From assembly GCA_963768565.1 (NCBI GenBank), contig CAVYIO010000036.1, forward strand, positions 3,722-67,721: a DNA stretch of 64,000 nt, read 5' to 3'. This document shows positions 38,298 through 47,715 of this stretch, in pieces; position 1 is the stretch's first letter; the number at the start of each line of letters is the position of its first letter. Below the pieces are notes generated by a model that was given only the letters and a program-made list of their open reading frames with translations, was not told the origin of the DNA and made no database searches. The position numbers were made by a program, and so were the translations under genes. This DNA comes from JABDKH01 sp963768565. Its GTDB lineage: Bacteria > Bacteroidota > Rhodothermia > Rhodothermales > JABDKH01.

Positions 38298-39591
38298 TCA
38301 GTTGCGTGCGAGACGTATTCCGGTGAATTGCCAGCGCGCGGATGGATGGAAGAAGTTGCGGTAGGTCCGGCGTATGTGCGTCTCTGAAGTCGCCACCGAT
38401 CCGCCGCGCAACACAAACTGGTTGCACATGAACTTGCCGTTGTACTCGCCGAGGGCACCGGGCTCCGGCTTGTAGCGAGGATAGGGCGAATACTGGCTGC
38501 GCGTCCACTCCCAGACGTCTCCGAACATCTGTTCCAACCGAGCCACTCTTGCCCGGCGCCGGGATCGGATGAAAGTTCTCCCGCTCCACGAAATTCCCCT
38601 CCATGACTACATCACGACTCGCAACTTCCCACTCGAACTCCGTCATCAAGCGTGCGTCCGCCCAGCGCGCGTACGCATCCGCCTCGAAGTAGCTCACGTG
38701 ACAGACGGGCTCGTCGAGGTTAACCGGTCTGAATCCGCGCAAGGTGAAATTCCACCACTGGCCGTCGGTGTCTTCCCAGTAGCCGGGCGCCTTCCAGCCA
38801 TTTGTCTCGACCGCGGTCCATCCCTCCGACAACCACAGTTCCGTGCGATCATACCCACCCGCCTCCATGAACTCGATGTACTCCCGGTTCGTGACCGGCC
38901 GCGATGCAAACGCAAACGGTTCGACGAAGACCTGATGGACCGGACCCTCGTTGTCGTAGAAGAAGCCGTCGCCCTGATAACCTATCTCAACCAGCCCTCC
39001 CTCGTGTTCGATCCACGCCGCTGTCGGCGGAAGTGCCGTGTGGCCAATCTGCACTCCCTCCGCGTAGACCGGTCGTAGCGGGTTTTCGGACAAGACATGC
39101 TTGATGTCCGTCAGGATGAGCTCCTGATGTTGTTGTTCGTGATTCAAGCCAATCTCGATCCGGCGGCGGGCCTCCGTCGATTCGGCGTCGCTCGTGGTAT
39201 CAAACAGCTGCGCCATCTGCTCATCGACGAACGTCCGATATCGATACACTTCTTCGACCGTCGGGCGGGATAGCAATCCGCGCTTCGGGCGGCAATGCCT
39301 GTCGCCCGCCTGGACGTAGTAGGAATTGAAGAGATAGGCAAAATCCGGATTGAACGGCCGGTATCCCTCGGCGAACGGGGTCAGGACAAACGTCTCGAAA
39401 AACCACGTCGTGTGAGCGAGATGCCATTTCGTAGGGCTGACGTCCTGCATCGTCTGTATGACGTAATCCTCCGTCACGAGCGGTGCGCACAGCGTGTGCG
39501 TCAGAGCACGAATCTGCCGATAGCGTTCTGCGAGAGAGGCAATGGAGCGGTCTGCGGCGGAAGCGCCGTTATTGACTGTGTGAACCTGCAT
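38298..39591 (-). CDS. egtB: ergothioneine biosynthesis sulfoxide synthase EgtB, one apparent frameshift
   Basis: EgtB is the non-haem-iron enzyme that joins hercynine to a thiol donor with oxygen. The N-terminal DinB-like domain has QTMQDVSPTKWHLAHTTWF and the iron ligand HEQQHQELILTDIKHVL. A formylglycine-generating-enzyme-like domain follows (GPVHQVFVEPFAFASRPVTN, EPVCHVSYFEADAYARWADA). One extra base near 38,545 moves the frame, and the C-terminus continues as LEQMFGDVWEWTRSQYSPYP and VLRGGSVATSETHIRRTYRN, ending in WQFTGIRLARN at 38298. About 431 residues after correction, typical for the family. Thiol donor (gamma-glutamylcysteine or cysteine) cannot be read from sequence. Confidence 0.92.
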
Positions 39592-39758
39592 TGGGACTCG
39601 GTTGGTACGTCTACTTCGGGGTTACTACAATGGGTTGCTCTCGGCGTGAATACGTTTCATAAATAAGATGCCCCCTTGCCGGAATCAAGCGGGCCCCTCA
39701 TCGCGAACCGAAGGATAGGCTCGGCGTACGCATTCGCCCACACAAAGGTGCCCCCTAC

Positions 39759-40559
39759 ATGATTCAGTATCGAACGCACGGAAATTGCGCCCTGACGGTT
39801 ACTCTTCTCCTGGTGTGCCTGTTGATCGACGCGCCGGCCCTGGGACAGCGGTCCTTCGAGGAGGTCGGCGATTCGCTATACGCCCACTTCGAAAATGTCG
39901 GGGCGCTTGAGGCGTACTCGAAGGCGCGCGCCGCCACCCCTACTCTCTCCGTATTGTTCAAGACGGCCGTCGCAGCCAACGAGATAGCACAGGATCTCGA
40001 GGCGGAGGGAAGGCGAGACGAGGCGGAAAAGATGTATCGCGTGGCGATCGATCATGCGGAAAAGCTGCGCGACGCGTACCCGGAGCAGGCGGCGTCCTGG
40101 TTCATTCTGGCGGCGACAAACGGCAAGATGGCGCAATTCAGTGGCGGAAGAGACAAGGTCAAAATCGGGCGAGCCGTCGAGGAGTATTACACGCACGCGA
40201 TCTCCCTGGACCCGACCTATGCGCTGGCCTATATGGTTGCAGGCATTTTCAATCGCGAGGTCGCGCAGTTGTCGTGGATCCAGAAACTTGCGGCCAAGGC
40301 GTTGTTTGGAGGAGTCCCGGACGGAAGCCTCGAACAGTCGCGAGCATATCTTGAAAAGGCGCTCGAACTGGACAACACCCTTCTTATCGCGCATTTCGAG
40401 CTGGCACAGACGTACATCGCTCTCGGCAAACCGGACAAGGCCGACTCACACCTTCGCTTCCTGCGCGTGCTCTCGCCCCGAAGCTCCGAGGAAGTGCGAG
40501 TGAAGGCCCGGGCTGCAGCACTGCTGTCCCCTGCGAAATCGAGCGACCAACAGCAGTAA
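39759..40559 (+). CDS. TPR-like protein with signal peptide
   Basis: 266 residues. A signal peptide (MIQYRTHGNCALTVTLLLVCLLIDAPALG) is followed by helical repeats with the TPR pattern: AEKMYRVAIDHAEKLRDAY, EEYYTHAISLDPTYALAY, RAYLEKALELDNTLLIAHFE and KADSHLRFLRVLSP. TPR proteins bind partner peptides; here the location is the periplasm. The function is not identifiable. It diverges from egtB with about 165 bases between them. Confidence 0.75.
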   Translation: MIQYRTHGNCALTVTLLLVCLLIDAPALGQRSFEEVGDSLYAHFENVGALEAYSKARAATPTLSVLFKTAVAANEIAQDLEAEGRRDEAEKMYRVAIDHAEKLRDAYPEQAASWFILAATNGKMAQFSGGRDKVKIGRAVEEYYTHAISLDPTYALAYMVAGIFNREVAQLSWIQKLAAKALFGGVPDGSLEQSRAYLEKALELDNTLLIAHFELAQTYIALGKPDKADSHLRFLRVLSPRSSEEVRVKARAAALLSPAKSSDQQQ

Positions 40560-40756
40560 TCGCGCGGGCCACAAACACCGCCGCACGGTGCGTCTGTGCG
40601 TGCTCTGTGTGAAGTGAACGGATCTCCTGTTCAGGCGGATGCGATGTCGTATTTTGGACGATACGGCGGATCGGTCCACCGCTGACCCGTCGGATTCCAG
40701 AAAGCCAATCGACCTCCACCCACGGGAGTGCACCAGCGCACGTCCCCTCGACAACG

Positions 40757-41284
40757 ATGCCCGAACCGGTCATGTCCCAGACACCTTCAGCGCCAGGCGG
40801 CGATCTGACCACCGCGCTCCGGCCGCTACATCCGTCCGCGCGGACCGTCTGGATGATCAAGATGATGCTGTTTGGGGCCGTTCTCATCCTTCTGGCCCTG
40901 GTGTACGACGTTACATCGATCTTCCGTGACGAGCGTCTGCTTCCACTGGGACTTGCTACCGGAGTCGCGATTGTGATCACCGTTGTGTTCGGGGTCGTAT
41001 TTCCTCGACTGTGGTATCGTTTCTGGAGATACGCTCTGCGCGACGAAGTGCTGTTCCTGGAGCGAGGCGTCTTCAATCGAGTGCGTACCGTCGTTCCACT
41101 GCGGCGAATCCAGCACCTGGATGTATCGCAAGACATTATTGAGAGAGAGTTCGACCTCGGGAAGCTCATCGTCCACACGGCGGGCACGAGGAGCAGCGAC
41201 GTCGTCTTGCCGGGTCTCGACTTCGAGGAGGCCGAGCGGCTGCGAGACGAGTTGAAGAACTTCATCCTGGAAGACACGATCTAG
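40757..41284 (+). CDS. bacterial PH-domain membrane protein, YdbS-like
   Basis: 175 residues. Two hydrophobic segments (about 33-54 and 66-84, ATGVAIVITVVFGVVFPRLW) precede a bPH2 domain (about 88-170) with RYALRDEVLFLERGVFNRV, TVVPLRRIQHLDVSQDIIE and LGKLIVHTAGTRSSDVVLPG, the usual family text. In Bacillus, YdbS and YdbT affect surface properties and antimicrobial-peptide resistance. The next gene, 13 bases on, encodes the larger partner with three PH domains. Confidence 0.83.
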   Translation: MPEPVMSQTPSAPGGDLTTALRPLHPSARTVWMIKMMLFGAVLILLALVYDVTSIFRDERLLPLGLATGVAIVITVVFGVVFPRLWYRFWRYALRDEVLFLERGVFNRVRTVVPLRRIQHLDVSQDIIEREFDLGKLIVHTAGTRSSDVVLPGLDFEEAERLRDELKNFILEDTI

Positions 41285-41297
41285 CTGCCTGAAACCG

Positions 41298-42908
41298 ATG
41301 GAAACAGACGTACCCGGCGTGGACGTGAAGCGTCTTCACCCGATGACGCTGATCCAGCGAGTCATCCTCAGCCTTCCCGGATTCGTCATTCTGCTGCTGC
41401 CGGTTGTGCGTTCGCCGTCGACGACAAGCTGGTTTAACCTGGGGTTCGCCGTTCTGTACGGATTGATCACGCTCCCCCTCATCTTCCTGCAGTATCAGCG
41501 GTTTCGGTACTGGATCACTCCAAAGGAGCTGGTGATTCACAGCGGTGTGCTGACGAGGCGACGCCGGAATATTCCTGTCGATCGAATCCAGAACATCGAA
41601 ATAGAAAGGAAGCTCATCCCCCGTCTGCTTGGCACGGCGCGCGTAAAAGTCGTTACGGCGGGTAGCGATTCGGCCGAGGGCGTGCTCGAATACGTTTCGG
41701 TGCCCGAGGCAAATCGTATTCGGGAGGCCATTCGGATCCTCCAGCTACACGTGCAGCACGACGACCCGGGCGAGATTGCCGTCCTCGATTCTTCGGTGTC
41801 ACCACCTGTCGCCACGCCCGACGTACAGCTGCTGATCCGCCTGACGCTTGAACGGGTTCTTCTGTCGGGAGTCTTCCGGTTTTCCCTGCTCTACATCGCC
41901 ATCATCTTCTCGGCACTGCAGTTCTTTGAACCGGACCCGGAGGTGCTCGTCGACTTCTTGACACGAGGTCGCTTCGGGGAGTGGACGGCAATGGTTATTC
42001 AGTCTCCGTGGATGGCAGCGCTAGGCGGCATCGTCGCTGCTGCGCTGCTGTCGTGGGTCAGCGGCATACTTGTCAACCTGAACAAGTTCTACGGCTTTCG
42101 CTTGAGCCTGGAAGGCAACCGGCTTCACAAGAAACATGGCCTGCTAACGATCGCCGAGGGAACGATCCCCCTCAAGAAGATCCAGACGCTGATCTATCGG
42201 ACGAATCCGTTGATGAGCCGGTTTGGCTGGCGAACTCTGGAGCTGCAAACCATGGGACTGAATGTCCGCGAGCATGGACACCAGGTGGCTGTCCCGTTCG
42301 CAAAAGCCGCTGAGATCCGACCGATCGAAAAGCTGATCTTCCCGGTCGTGTGGCCCGAGACGCTGCTGCCGGTATCACGACTCACGATCCGACGGATGTC
42401 GATACGATACGGCTTCGTGCTGGCGGCGATTGCGACGACCGTCTCGTTCTGGTGGCAGCCGGCGATCTGGGCATTCACGCTGATTCCGCTGATCATCGCC
42501 TGGGCCTATCTCCAGTACAGGCATCACGGATATGCCGCCTCCGATCATGCGCTCGTGATTCGGCGCGGTTTCATCCGGCGGATGATGTGGTACATCCCGA
42601 TCGAGAAATTCCACGTGTTCTACGTGACGCAATCTCTCTTCCAGCGACGCCTTAATCTGAAGACGTTTTATGTGGACACCGCCGGGGCATCCGCCATGCA
42701 CTTCCCGATGATTGTTGATCTACCCGCCGACCAGGCGGACCTGCTTCTCCGGCAGCTGTTCGACGTCTACCAGAAGTCTGGCCGCGCCGATGGATCGTCT
42801 ACTCAGCCGCCGGTACCGACTGGCGCACGCAACACAGACCCAGATACAGAACGACCGGGACCGTCTTCCTCATTGCCGGACCCTGGAGATCGAGGGCTGT
42901 CCAGCTGA
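41298..42908 (+). CDS. bacterial PH-domain membrane protein, YdbT-like
   Basis: 536 residues with several membrane segments and three bPH2 domains. Domain text is visible at about 70-140 (RYWITPKELVIHSGVLTRRR, NIPVDRIQNIEIERKLI), about 265-340 (FRLSLEGNRLHKKHGLLTIA, TIPLKKIQTLIYR) and about 430-495 (ALVIRRGFIRRMMWYIPIEK). The C-terminal 40 residues are a proline-rich tail. It forms the second gene of a pair with the YdbS-like gene. Its 3' end overlaps the convergent YaaW-like gene by 110 bases. Confidence 0.83.
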   Translation: METDVPGVDVKRLHPMTLIQRVILSLPGFVILLLPVVRSPSTTSWFNLGFAVLYGLITLPLIFLQYQRFRYWITPKELVIHSGVLTRRRRNIPVDRIQNIEIERKLIPRLLGTARVKVVTAGSDSAEGVLEYVSVPEANRIREAIRILQLHVQHDDPGEIAVLDSSVSPPVATPDVQLLIRLTLERVLLSGVFRFSLLYIAIIFSALQFFEPDPEVLVDFLTRGRFGEWTAMVIQSPWMAALGGIVAAALLSWVSGILVNLNKFYGFRLSLEGNRLHKKHGLLTIAEGTIPLKKIQTLIYRTNPLMSRFGWRTLELQTMGLNVREHGHQVAVPFAKAAEIRPIEKLIFPVVWPETLLPVSRLTIRRMSIRYGFVLAAIATTVSFWWQPAIWAFTLIPLIIAWAYLQYRHHGYAASDHALVIRRGFIRRMMWYIPIEKFHVFYVTQSLFQRRLNLKTFYVDTAGASAMHFPMIVDLPADQADLLLRQLFDVYQKSGRADGSSTQPPVPTGARNTDPDTERPGPSSSLPDPGDRGLSS

Positions 42909-43551
42909 CCGATGCTGTCCAGGCGGCTGGACCTACCCACTTCAGCCACCACGGAAATCGGCCGGCAACCCAGAGGAAGATCTTCTGCGCCGCCTGCTCG
43001 CCCAGAAACTTTGCGATCGTCGCGAGCACGACACGCTTGATCAGGCCCTCGACAATCACGGCACTGAACGCCTCGATCATGACGGGCAGCGCGAACACAC
43101 CGGCGGAGCGCATCAGAAACGCCGTGGCCTTCTCCTTCTCCACTCCGAGGTCCTCGAGCATTCGTTGCTGCTCGTCGGCCGAGAGATCGGCAAACTGACT
43201 CGTCGCATACTGCTGCACCAGGTCAATCATGACCTCTCGATCCGTCCCGAGCCGGTCGGGTCGCACCTTCAGCGTGTGGGCGACGTCGCGAAGGATCTCC
43301 CGCAAACTCACGCCGGGATCGCGGCCTGTGACGTAGCGCATCAAGTAGGCGATATCGGAACTCCCGAGATACCGGATTTCCCGTTCAAGCTTCTCCACCA
43401 CCTGCGCCCGGTCTTCTTCCGACCCCGACGCCTCAAACGCACGGATGCGTCGGTCCACCTCGGCATCATCGGTGAAATTGACCCAGTTCTTCATGAGAGC
43501 CGCGACAAAGTCGTAGTCGGCCACTTCCAGCGAGTTGAGTATTTCTTTCAT
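42799..43551 (-). CDS. YaaW-like protein (UPF0174/DUF3944 family)
   Basis: 250 residues. The middle segment LEREIRYLGSSDIAYLMRYV with SLREILRDVAHTLKVRPDRL, and the C-terminal VGPAAWTASVSWTALDLQGP with RKTVPVVLYLGLCCVRQS, align in order with E. coli YaaW, whose function is unknown. The C-terminal half has hydrophobic stretches (AGVFALPVMIEAFSAVIVEG) that could associate with membranes. The ubiquinol-cytochrome c chaperone-like name used for this group is not supported by anything here. The stop-side 110 bases overlap the convergent PH-domain gene. Confidence 0.6.
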   Translation of the reverse strand: MKEILNSLEVADYDFVAALMKNWVNFTDDAEVDRRIRAFEASGSEEDRAQVVEKLEREIRYLGSSDIAYLMRYVTGRDPGVSLREILRDVAHTLKVRPDRLGTDREVMIDLVQQYATSQFADLSADEQQRMLEDLGVEKEKATAFLMRSAGVFALPVMIEAFSAVIVEGLIKRVVLATIAKFLGEQAAQKIFLWVAGRFPWWLKWVGPAAWTASVSWTALDLQGPAMRKTVPVVLYLGLCCVRQSVPAAE

Positions 43552-43750
43552 GGTAGCATCAGGTTACCGGAACGGGTACGGACGGACAATCCCGGTTGTT
43601 ACGATACCCGCGAAGCCCACAGTGTAACTCACCAAATGAGACATTATTGTCACATTCACCGTTCCTTCGGCGGACCCTCGATTATATTTGACGGCCCTCC
43701 CCGACGCATCGTCGGGATGGCAGTCGAAACCCTGCGAATCCGTTCAGTCC

Positions 43751-45319
43751 ATGGCCGATTACCGAGCAAGCGGAATTCTCCTCCACGTCACTTCTCTTCC
43801 GGGCCGTTACGGAATTGGTGACTTCGGACCCGCGGCCTACGAGTTCGCTGATTTCCTTGTCCGCGCCGACCAGAAGCTCTGGCAATTGCTTCCGCTTGTA
43901 CCCGTGGGCCACGGATATTCTCCGTACTCCAGCCCGTCGACTTTTGCCATCAATCCGCTTCTTATCAGCCCCGACCTGCTGCTGGAGAACGGCCTGCTTG
44001 AGGATCGCGACCTTGACCCTCTTCCGTTGTTGCCCACATCACAGGTCGACTTCGCAGCGGTGATCTCGTACAAGTCGCGTTTGCTTCGCGCGGCGCATGC
44101 TCGTTTCGAGGCGGCGGACCCGGCGGAGATGCGCGACACCTTCAGCGCGTTTTGCGCGCGGGAGTCCGGCTGGCTTAACGACTACGCGCTGTTCATGGCA
44201 ATTCGAGCCCGGTTCGACGACGTTCCGTGGACAGAGTGGCCGGAGGAATTGCGCGACCGCGATGCGAAAGCATTGAGGAACGCGTCGGATGAGCTGGCGG
44301 ACGAGGTTGAGCAGCACCGTTTCTGGCAGTTCATTGCCTCCGACCAGTGGTCCCGACTTCGCGGCTACTGCAACGACCGCGATATCCGGGTGGTGGGTGA
44401 CATCCCGATATACGTTGCTCATGACAGTGCGGACGTGTGGGCGCATCCGGATCTGTTTCAGTTGGATGCTGATGGTGAGCCGACGGTCGTGGCGGGGGTA
44501 CCTCCCGACTACTTCAGCAAGACGGGCCAACGATGGGGTAACCCGATTTATCGCTGGGACGTCATGGAGGAGCGCGGGTACGAATGGTGGACGCGCCGTC
44601 TTCAATCTGTCCTTCAGCAGGTTGACGTTGTGCGCCTGGACCACTTTCGAGGTTTCGAGGCGTACTGGGAGGTGCCGGCCACCGAGCCTACCGCAATCAA
44701 AGGCAGGTGGGCCAAAGGTCCGGGGCCACTTCTGTTTGAGACACTAAGACACCGCCTCGGCTCCATGCCGATCATCGCCGAGGATCTGGGCTTGATCACG
44801 CAGGAAGTGGTGGAACTCATGCAGCGATACGGTTTCCCGGGAATGGCCGTATTGCAATTTGCGTTCGACAACGACGCGGACGACAAATTCCTTCCGCACA
44901 ATTTCCATCGGAATCTTGTGGCCTACTCGGGCACGCATGACAACGACACGGTTCACGGTTGGTACCAGAGCGACTTGAGCACTCAGGACGCTCAGCAGGT
45001 CGCGCAGGCGCGTCGGTTTTGCCGCGATTATCTGAACGTTGCGACAGGCAATGAACACGACCTGCACTGGCGGTTCATACGAGCGCTGGCCATTTCCGTA
45101 GCCGACTCGGTAGTCTTCCCGCTGCAGGACGTACTCGGGCTCGGAACCGAAGCCAGAATGAATGTCCCCGGAGAAGCGACCGGTAACTGGTCGTGGCGAT
45201 TCGAACCGGACGCATTGACCGACGTGGTGGCAGAAACACTCCGGCGGATTACCGTGAACTGCGGCAGAGGTCGGTCGGCAGAGACGCGGGCGGCCGGGCC
45301 GGGTGGTACCGAGTCGTAG
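43751..45319 (+). CDS. malQ: 4-alpha-glucanotransferase MalQ
   Basis: 522 residues from ATG 43751 (MADYRASGILLHVTSLPGR). GH77 features: YGIGDFGPAAYEFADFLVR, WQLLPLVPVGHGYSPYSSPS, the catalytic nucleophile in VVRLDHFRGFEAYW, the acid/base in PIIAEDLGLIT and SGTHDNDTVHGW. MalQ disproportionates maltodextrins and feeds glycogen breakdown. It is convergent with glgX, 41 bases away, and glgB lies just beyond, so the three form a glycogen cluster. The frame is open 21 codons upstream. Confidence 0.95.
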   Translation: MADYRASGILLHVTSLPGRYGIGDFGPAAYEFADFLVRADQKLWQLLPLVPVGHGYSPYSSPSTFAINPLLISPDLLLENGLLEDRDLDPLPLLPTSQVDFAAVISYKSRLLRAAHARFEAADPAEMRDTFSAFCARESGWLNDYALFMAIRARFDDVPWTEWPEELRDRDAKALRNASDELADEVEQHRFWQFIASDQWSRLRGYCNDRDIRVVGDIPIYVAHDSADVWAHPDLFQLDADGEPTVVAGVPPDYFSKTGQRWGNPIYRWDVMEERGYEWWTRRLQSVLQQVDVVRLDHFRGFEAYWEVPATEPTAIKGRWAKGPGPLLFETLRHRLGSMPIIAEDLGLITQEVVELMQRYGFPGMAVLQFAFDNDADDKFLPHNFHRNLVAYSGTHDNDTVHGWYQSDLSTQDAQQVAQARRFCRDYLNVATGNEHDLHWRFIRALAISVADSVVFPLQDVLGLGTEARMNVPGEATGNWSWRFEPDALTDVVAETLRRITVNCGRGRSAETRAAGPGGTES

Positions 45320-45360
45320 CGTTAGCCAGCGACGCGGCAGTCGGCAACACGACGCGCACC

Positions 45361-47526
45361 CTACTTGTTCGGCACCGACGTAAGGATCGTCATCAGGTGC
45401 GACTTCAAGGCGACCTTATCGCTGGGGCCGTAGGATTTCTTCGAAACCGATTTCCGAGCACCCTCTATCACCGTCCAGACAGCCGGAAAACCCGCGTGGT
45501 CCTTGGGCAACGCAAAATCGACGGAATGCGCTTCTGAATTGAACAGGATCAAGAACGTCTCATCATGGACCATCCGTCCGCGAGTGTCCACGTCGAGAAT
45601 CTTGTCACCGCGCAGTAGCATCCCGAACGCGTTCACGTCGTGGTCGGACCAGTCCCCCTCCTCCATTTCGCGACCGTCCGGATGCCACCAGAGAATGTCT
45701 TTGGCTCCCGACTCGTCCGGAATTCCCGTCAGAAACTTGCGACGCCGGAAGCTCGGATGCGCCCGTCGAAACGCGGTTAGCTCTTTCACGAACTCCAGAA
45801 ACTGCTGCTCGCGCTCGTCAAGGTCCCAGTGATACCAGTTTATCTCATTGTCCTGGCAGTAGGAATTGCTATTACCCTGCTTCGTGCCCGACAACTCATC
45901 GCCCCCGAATAACATGGGCACACCCTGTGACACAAAAAGCGTCGCAAGCAGACTGCGTTTGACGGCCTCGCGTCGGGCAAGAATCCGCTTGTTTGTCGTC
46001 GGACCCTCCTCACCGAAATTCTGGCTGTAATTCGGTTCGTGACCGTCGCGATTCTCCTCAAGGTTGTCCCAGTTGTTCTTCTGCTCGTAGCTGACAAGAT
46101 CCTCAAGGGAGAAGCCGTCGTGAGCGGTCACGAAGTTGATCGAGGCGGCCGGTTTCCTGCCCGACAATTCGTAGAGATCACTAGATCCCGCAATGCGCGA
46201 TGCGAACTCTCCCGTCACGCCGGGATCCGTGCGCCAGAAACGCCGGACGGCATCCCGGTACTTCCCGTTCCACTCGGTCCACTGCCACGGGAACGATCCC
46301 ACCTGGTAGCCTCCCGGTCCAACATCCCACGGTTCTGCAATCAGTTTCACCTGACTCAGGATCGGATCTTGCTGAATCACCTGGAAGAATGCGGACAGCA
46401 TATTGATCTCATACAGATCTCGCGCGAGCGAGGCCGCAAGGTCGAAGCGGAACCCGTCCACTCTCATTTCCTGCACCCAGTAGCGCAGGCTGTCCATGAT
46501 CATCTGCAGGACGTGGGGATTGCCGGCGTTGAGTGTGTTACCCGTGCCCGTGTAGTCGATCAGGTAGCGGCGATTCTCAGGATTCGTCTTGTAGTAGGCT
46601 TTGTTGTCGATACCTCGCCACGAAAGCGTCGGGCCCATCCGATTGCCTTCACCCGTGTGATTGTAGACAACGTCAATGATCACCTCCAGTCCCGCTTCGT
46701 GCAGGGCGCGCACCATCATCTTGAACTCTCTCACGGCGCCGCTAGACCACTCGTTGCCCGAATACTCAGGCTCGGGTGAGAAATAGGACAGCGTGTTGTA
46801 TCCCCAGTAATTCTTGAGACCGGATCGAACCAACCCGTGTTCGGAAACCTTGGCGTGCACCGGCAACAGTTGCACGGTCGTTACTCCCAGCTTCCGTAGA
46901 TGCTCAACAACCGGCTCAGCCGTCATCCCCAGATACGTTCCGCGAAGCTCCGGCGGCACGTCAGGATGCAGCTTCGTCAATCCCTTGACGTGGGTCTCGT
47001 AGATGATTGTCTCTTCCCACGGAATCTTAGGCGGCTGATCGGAAGCCCAGTGGAAACTCGGATCAATGACGGCGCCGAGTGGTGCGAACGGCGCACTGTC
47101 CACGGTGCTGAACGACAGATCCTCATCGGGATGATCGAGCAAATGACCATACAGACTGTCGTGCCAACGCAGCGGACGACCAATGGCCTTCGCATAGGGA
47201 TCGAGCAACACCTTGTGCTCATTGTATCGGTGGCCTTCGTGGGGCTCGTACGGTCCTGCAACCCGGTACCCGTAGAGTTGACCGGGACGCAGATGCGGGA
47301 TGTAGCAATGCCAGATGGGGCCGGTCTGCTCGACCAGGAGCACGGTCTCCGACGCCGACTCGTCATCGGGATGATCGAAGAGGGCGAGTTCTACCCGATC
47401 CGCATGCGATGCGTACAGCGCAAAATTAACGCCGAGACCATCCCATGTCGCTCCGAGCGGATATGGCTTGCCCGGTCGCACACGACTGCGTCCGGGGGTT
47501 CTGGCTTGTTCGGCTACTTCGTCCAT
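45361..47526 (-). CDS. glgX: glycogen debranching enzyme GlgX
   Basis: 721 residues. An N-terminal CBM48 (YPLGATWDGLGVNFALYASH, VELALFDHPDD) precedes the GH13 catalytic domain: LLPVHAKVSEHGLV, IDVVYNHTGEGNRMGPTLSW, the nucleophile in VDGFRFDLAASLARD, the acid/base in IAEPWDVGPGGYQVG and FVTAHDGFSLEDL. GlgX hydrolyses alpha-1,6 branches of limit dextrins. It is transcribed toward malQ and away from glgB, separated from glgB by about 190 bases that hold both promoters. Confidence 0.95.
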   Translation of the reverse strand: MDEVAEQARTPGRSRVRPGKPYPLGATWDGLGVNFALYASHADRVELALFDHPDDESASETVLLVEQTGPIWHCYIPHLRPGQLYGYRVAGPYEPHEGHRYNEHKVLLDPYAKAIGRPLRWHDSLYGHLLDHPDEDLSFSTVDSAPFAPLGAVIDPSFHWASDQPPKIPWEETIIYETHVKGLTKLHPDVPPELRGTYLGMTAEPVVEHLRKLGVTTVQLLPVHAKVSEHGLVRSGLKNYWGYNTLSYFSPEPEYSGNEWSSGAVREFKMMVRALHEAGLEVIIDVVYNHTGEGNRMGPTLSWRGIDNKAYYKTNPENRRYLIDYTGTGNTLNAGNPHVLQMIMDSLRYWVQEMRVDGFRFDLAASLARDLYEINMLSAFFQVIQQDPILSQVKLIAEPWDVGPGGYQVGSFPWQWTEWNGKYRDAVRRFWRTDPGVTGEFASRIAGSSDLYELSGRKPAASINFVTAHDGFSLEDLVSYEQKNNWDNLEENRDGHEPNYSQNFGEEGPTTNKRILARREAVKRSLLATLFVSQGVPMLFGGDELSGTKQGNSNSYCQDNEINWYHWDLDEREQQFLEFVKELTAFRRAHPSFRRRKFLTGIPDESGAKDILWWHPDGREMEEGDWSDHDVNAFGMLLRGDKILDVDTRGRMVHDETFLILFNSEAHSVDFALPKDHAGFPAVWTVIEGARKSVSKKSYGPSDKVALKSHLMTILTSVPNK

Positions 47527-47715
47527 TCAGCACACGATCTGGCGGGATCCTGGTCGCGATGGTGCACGCACATTACGAATGCGCACACTATGAGAGAATC
47601 GGTTAACTCTTGCGAAATAAAATAGTTTACGATCAGATCGTGGCCGATCTTTGTCCACAGCGGTTTACTGCTTCATCCGCATTCAAGATATTGAGTAGCA
47701 TCATCCCCTCACGTC

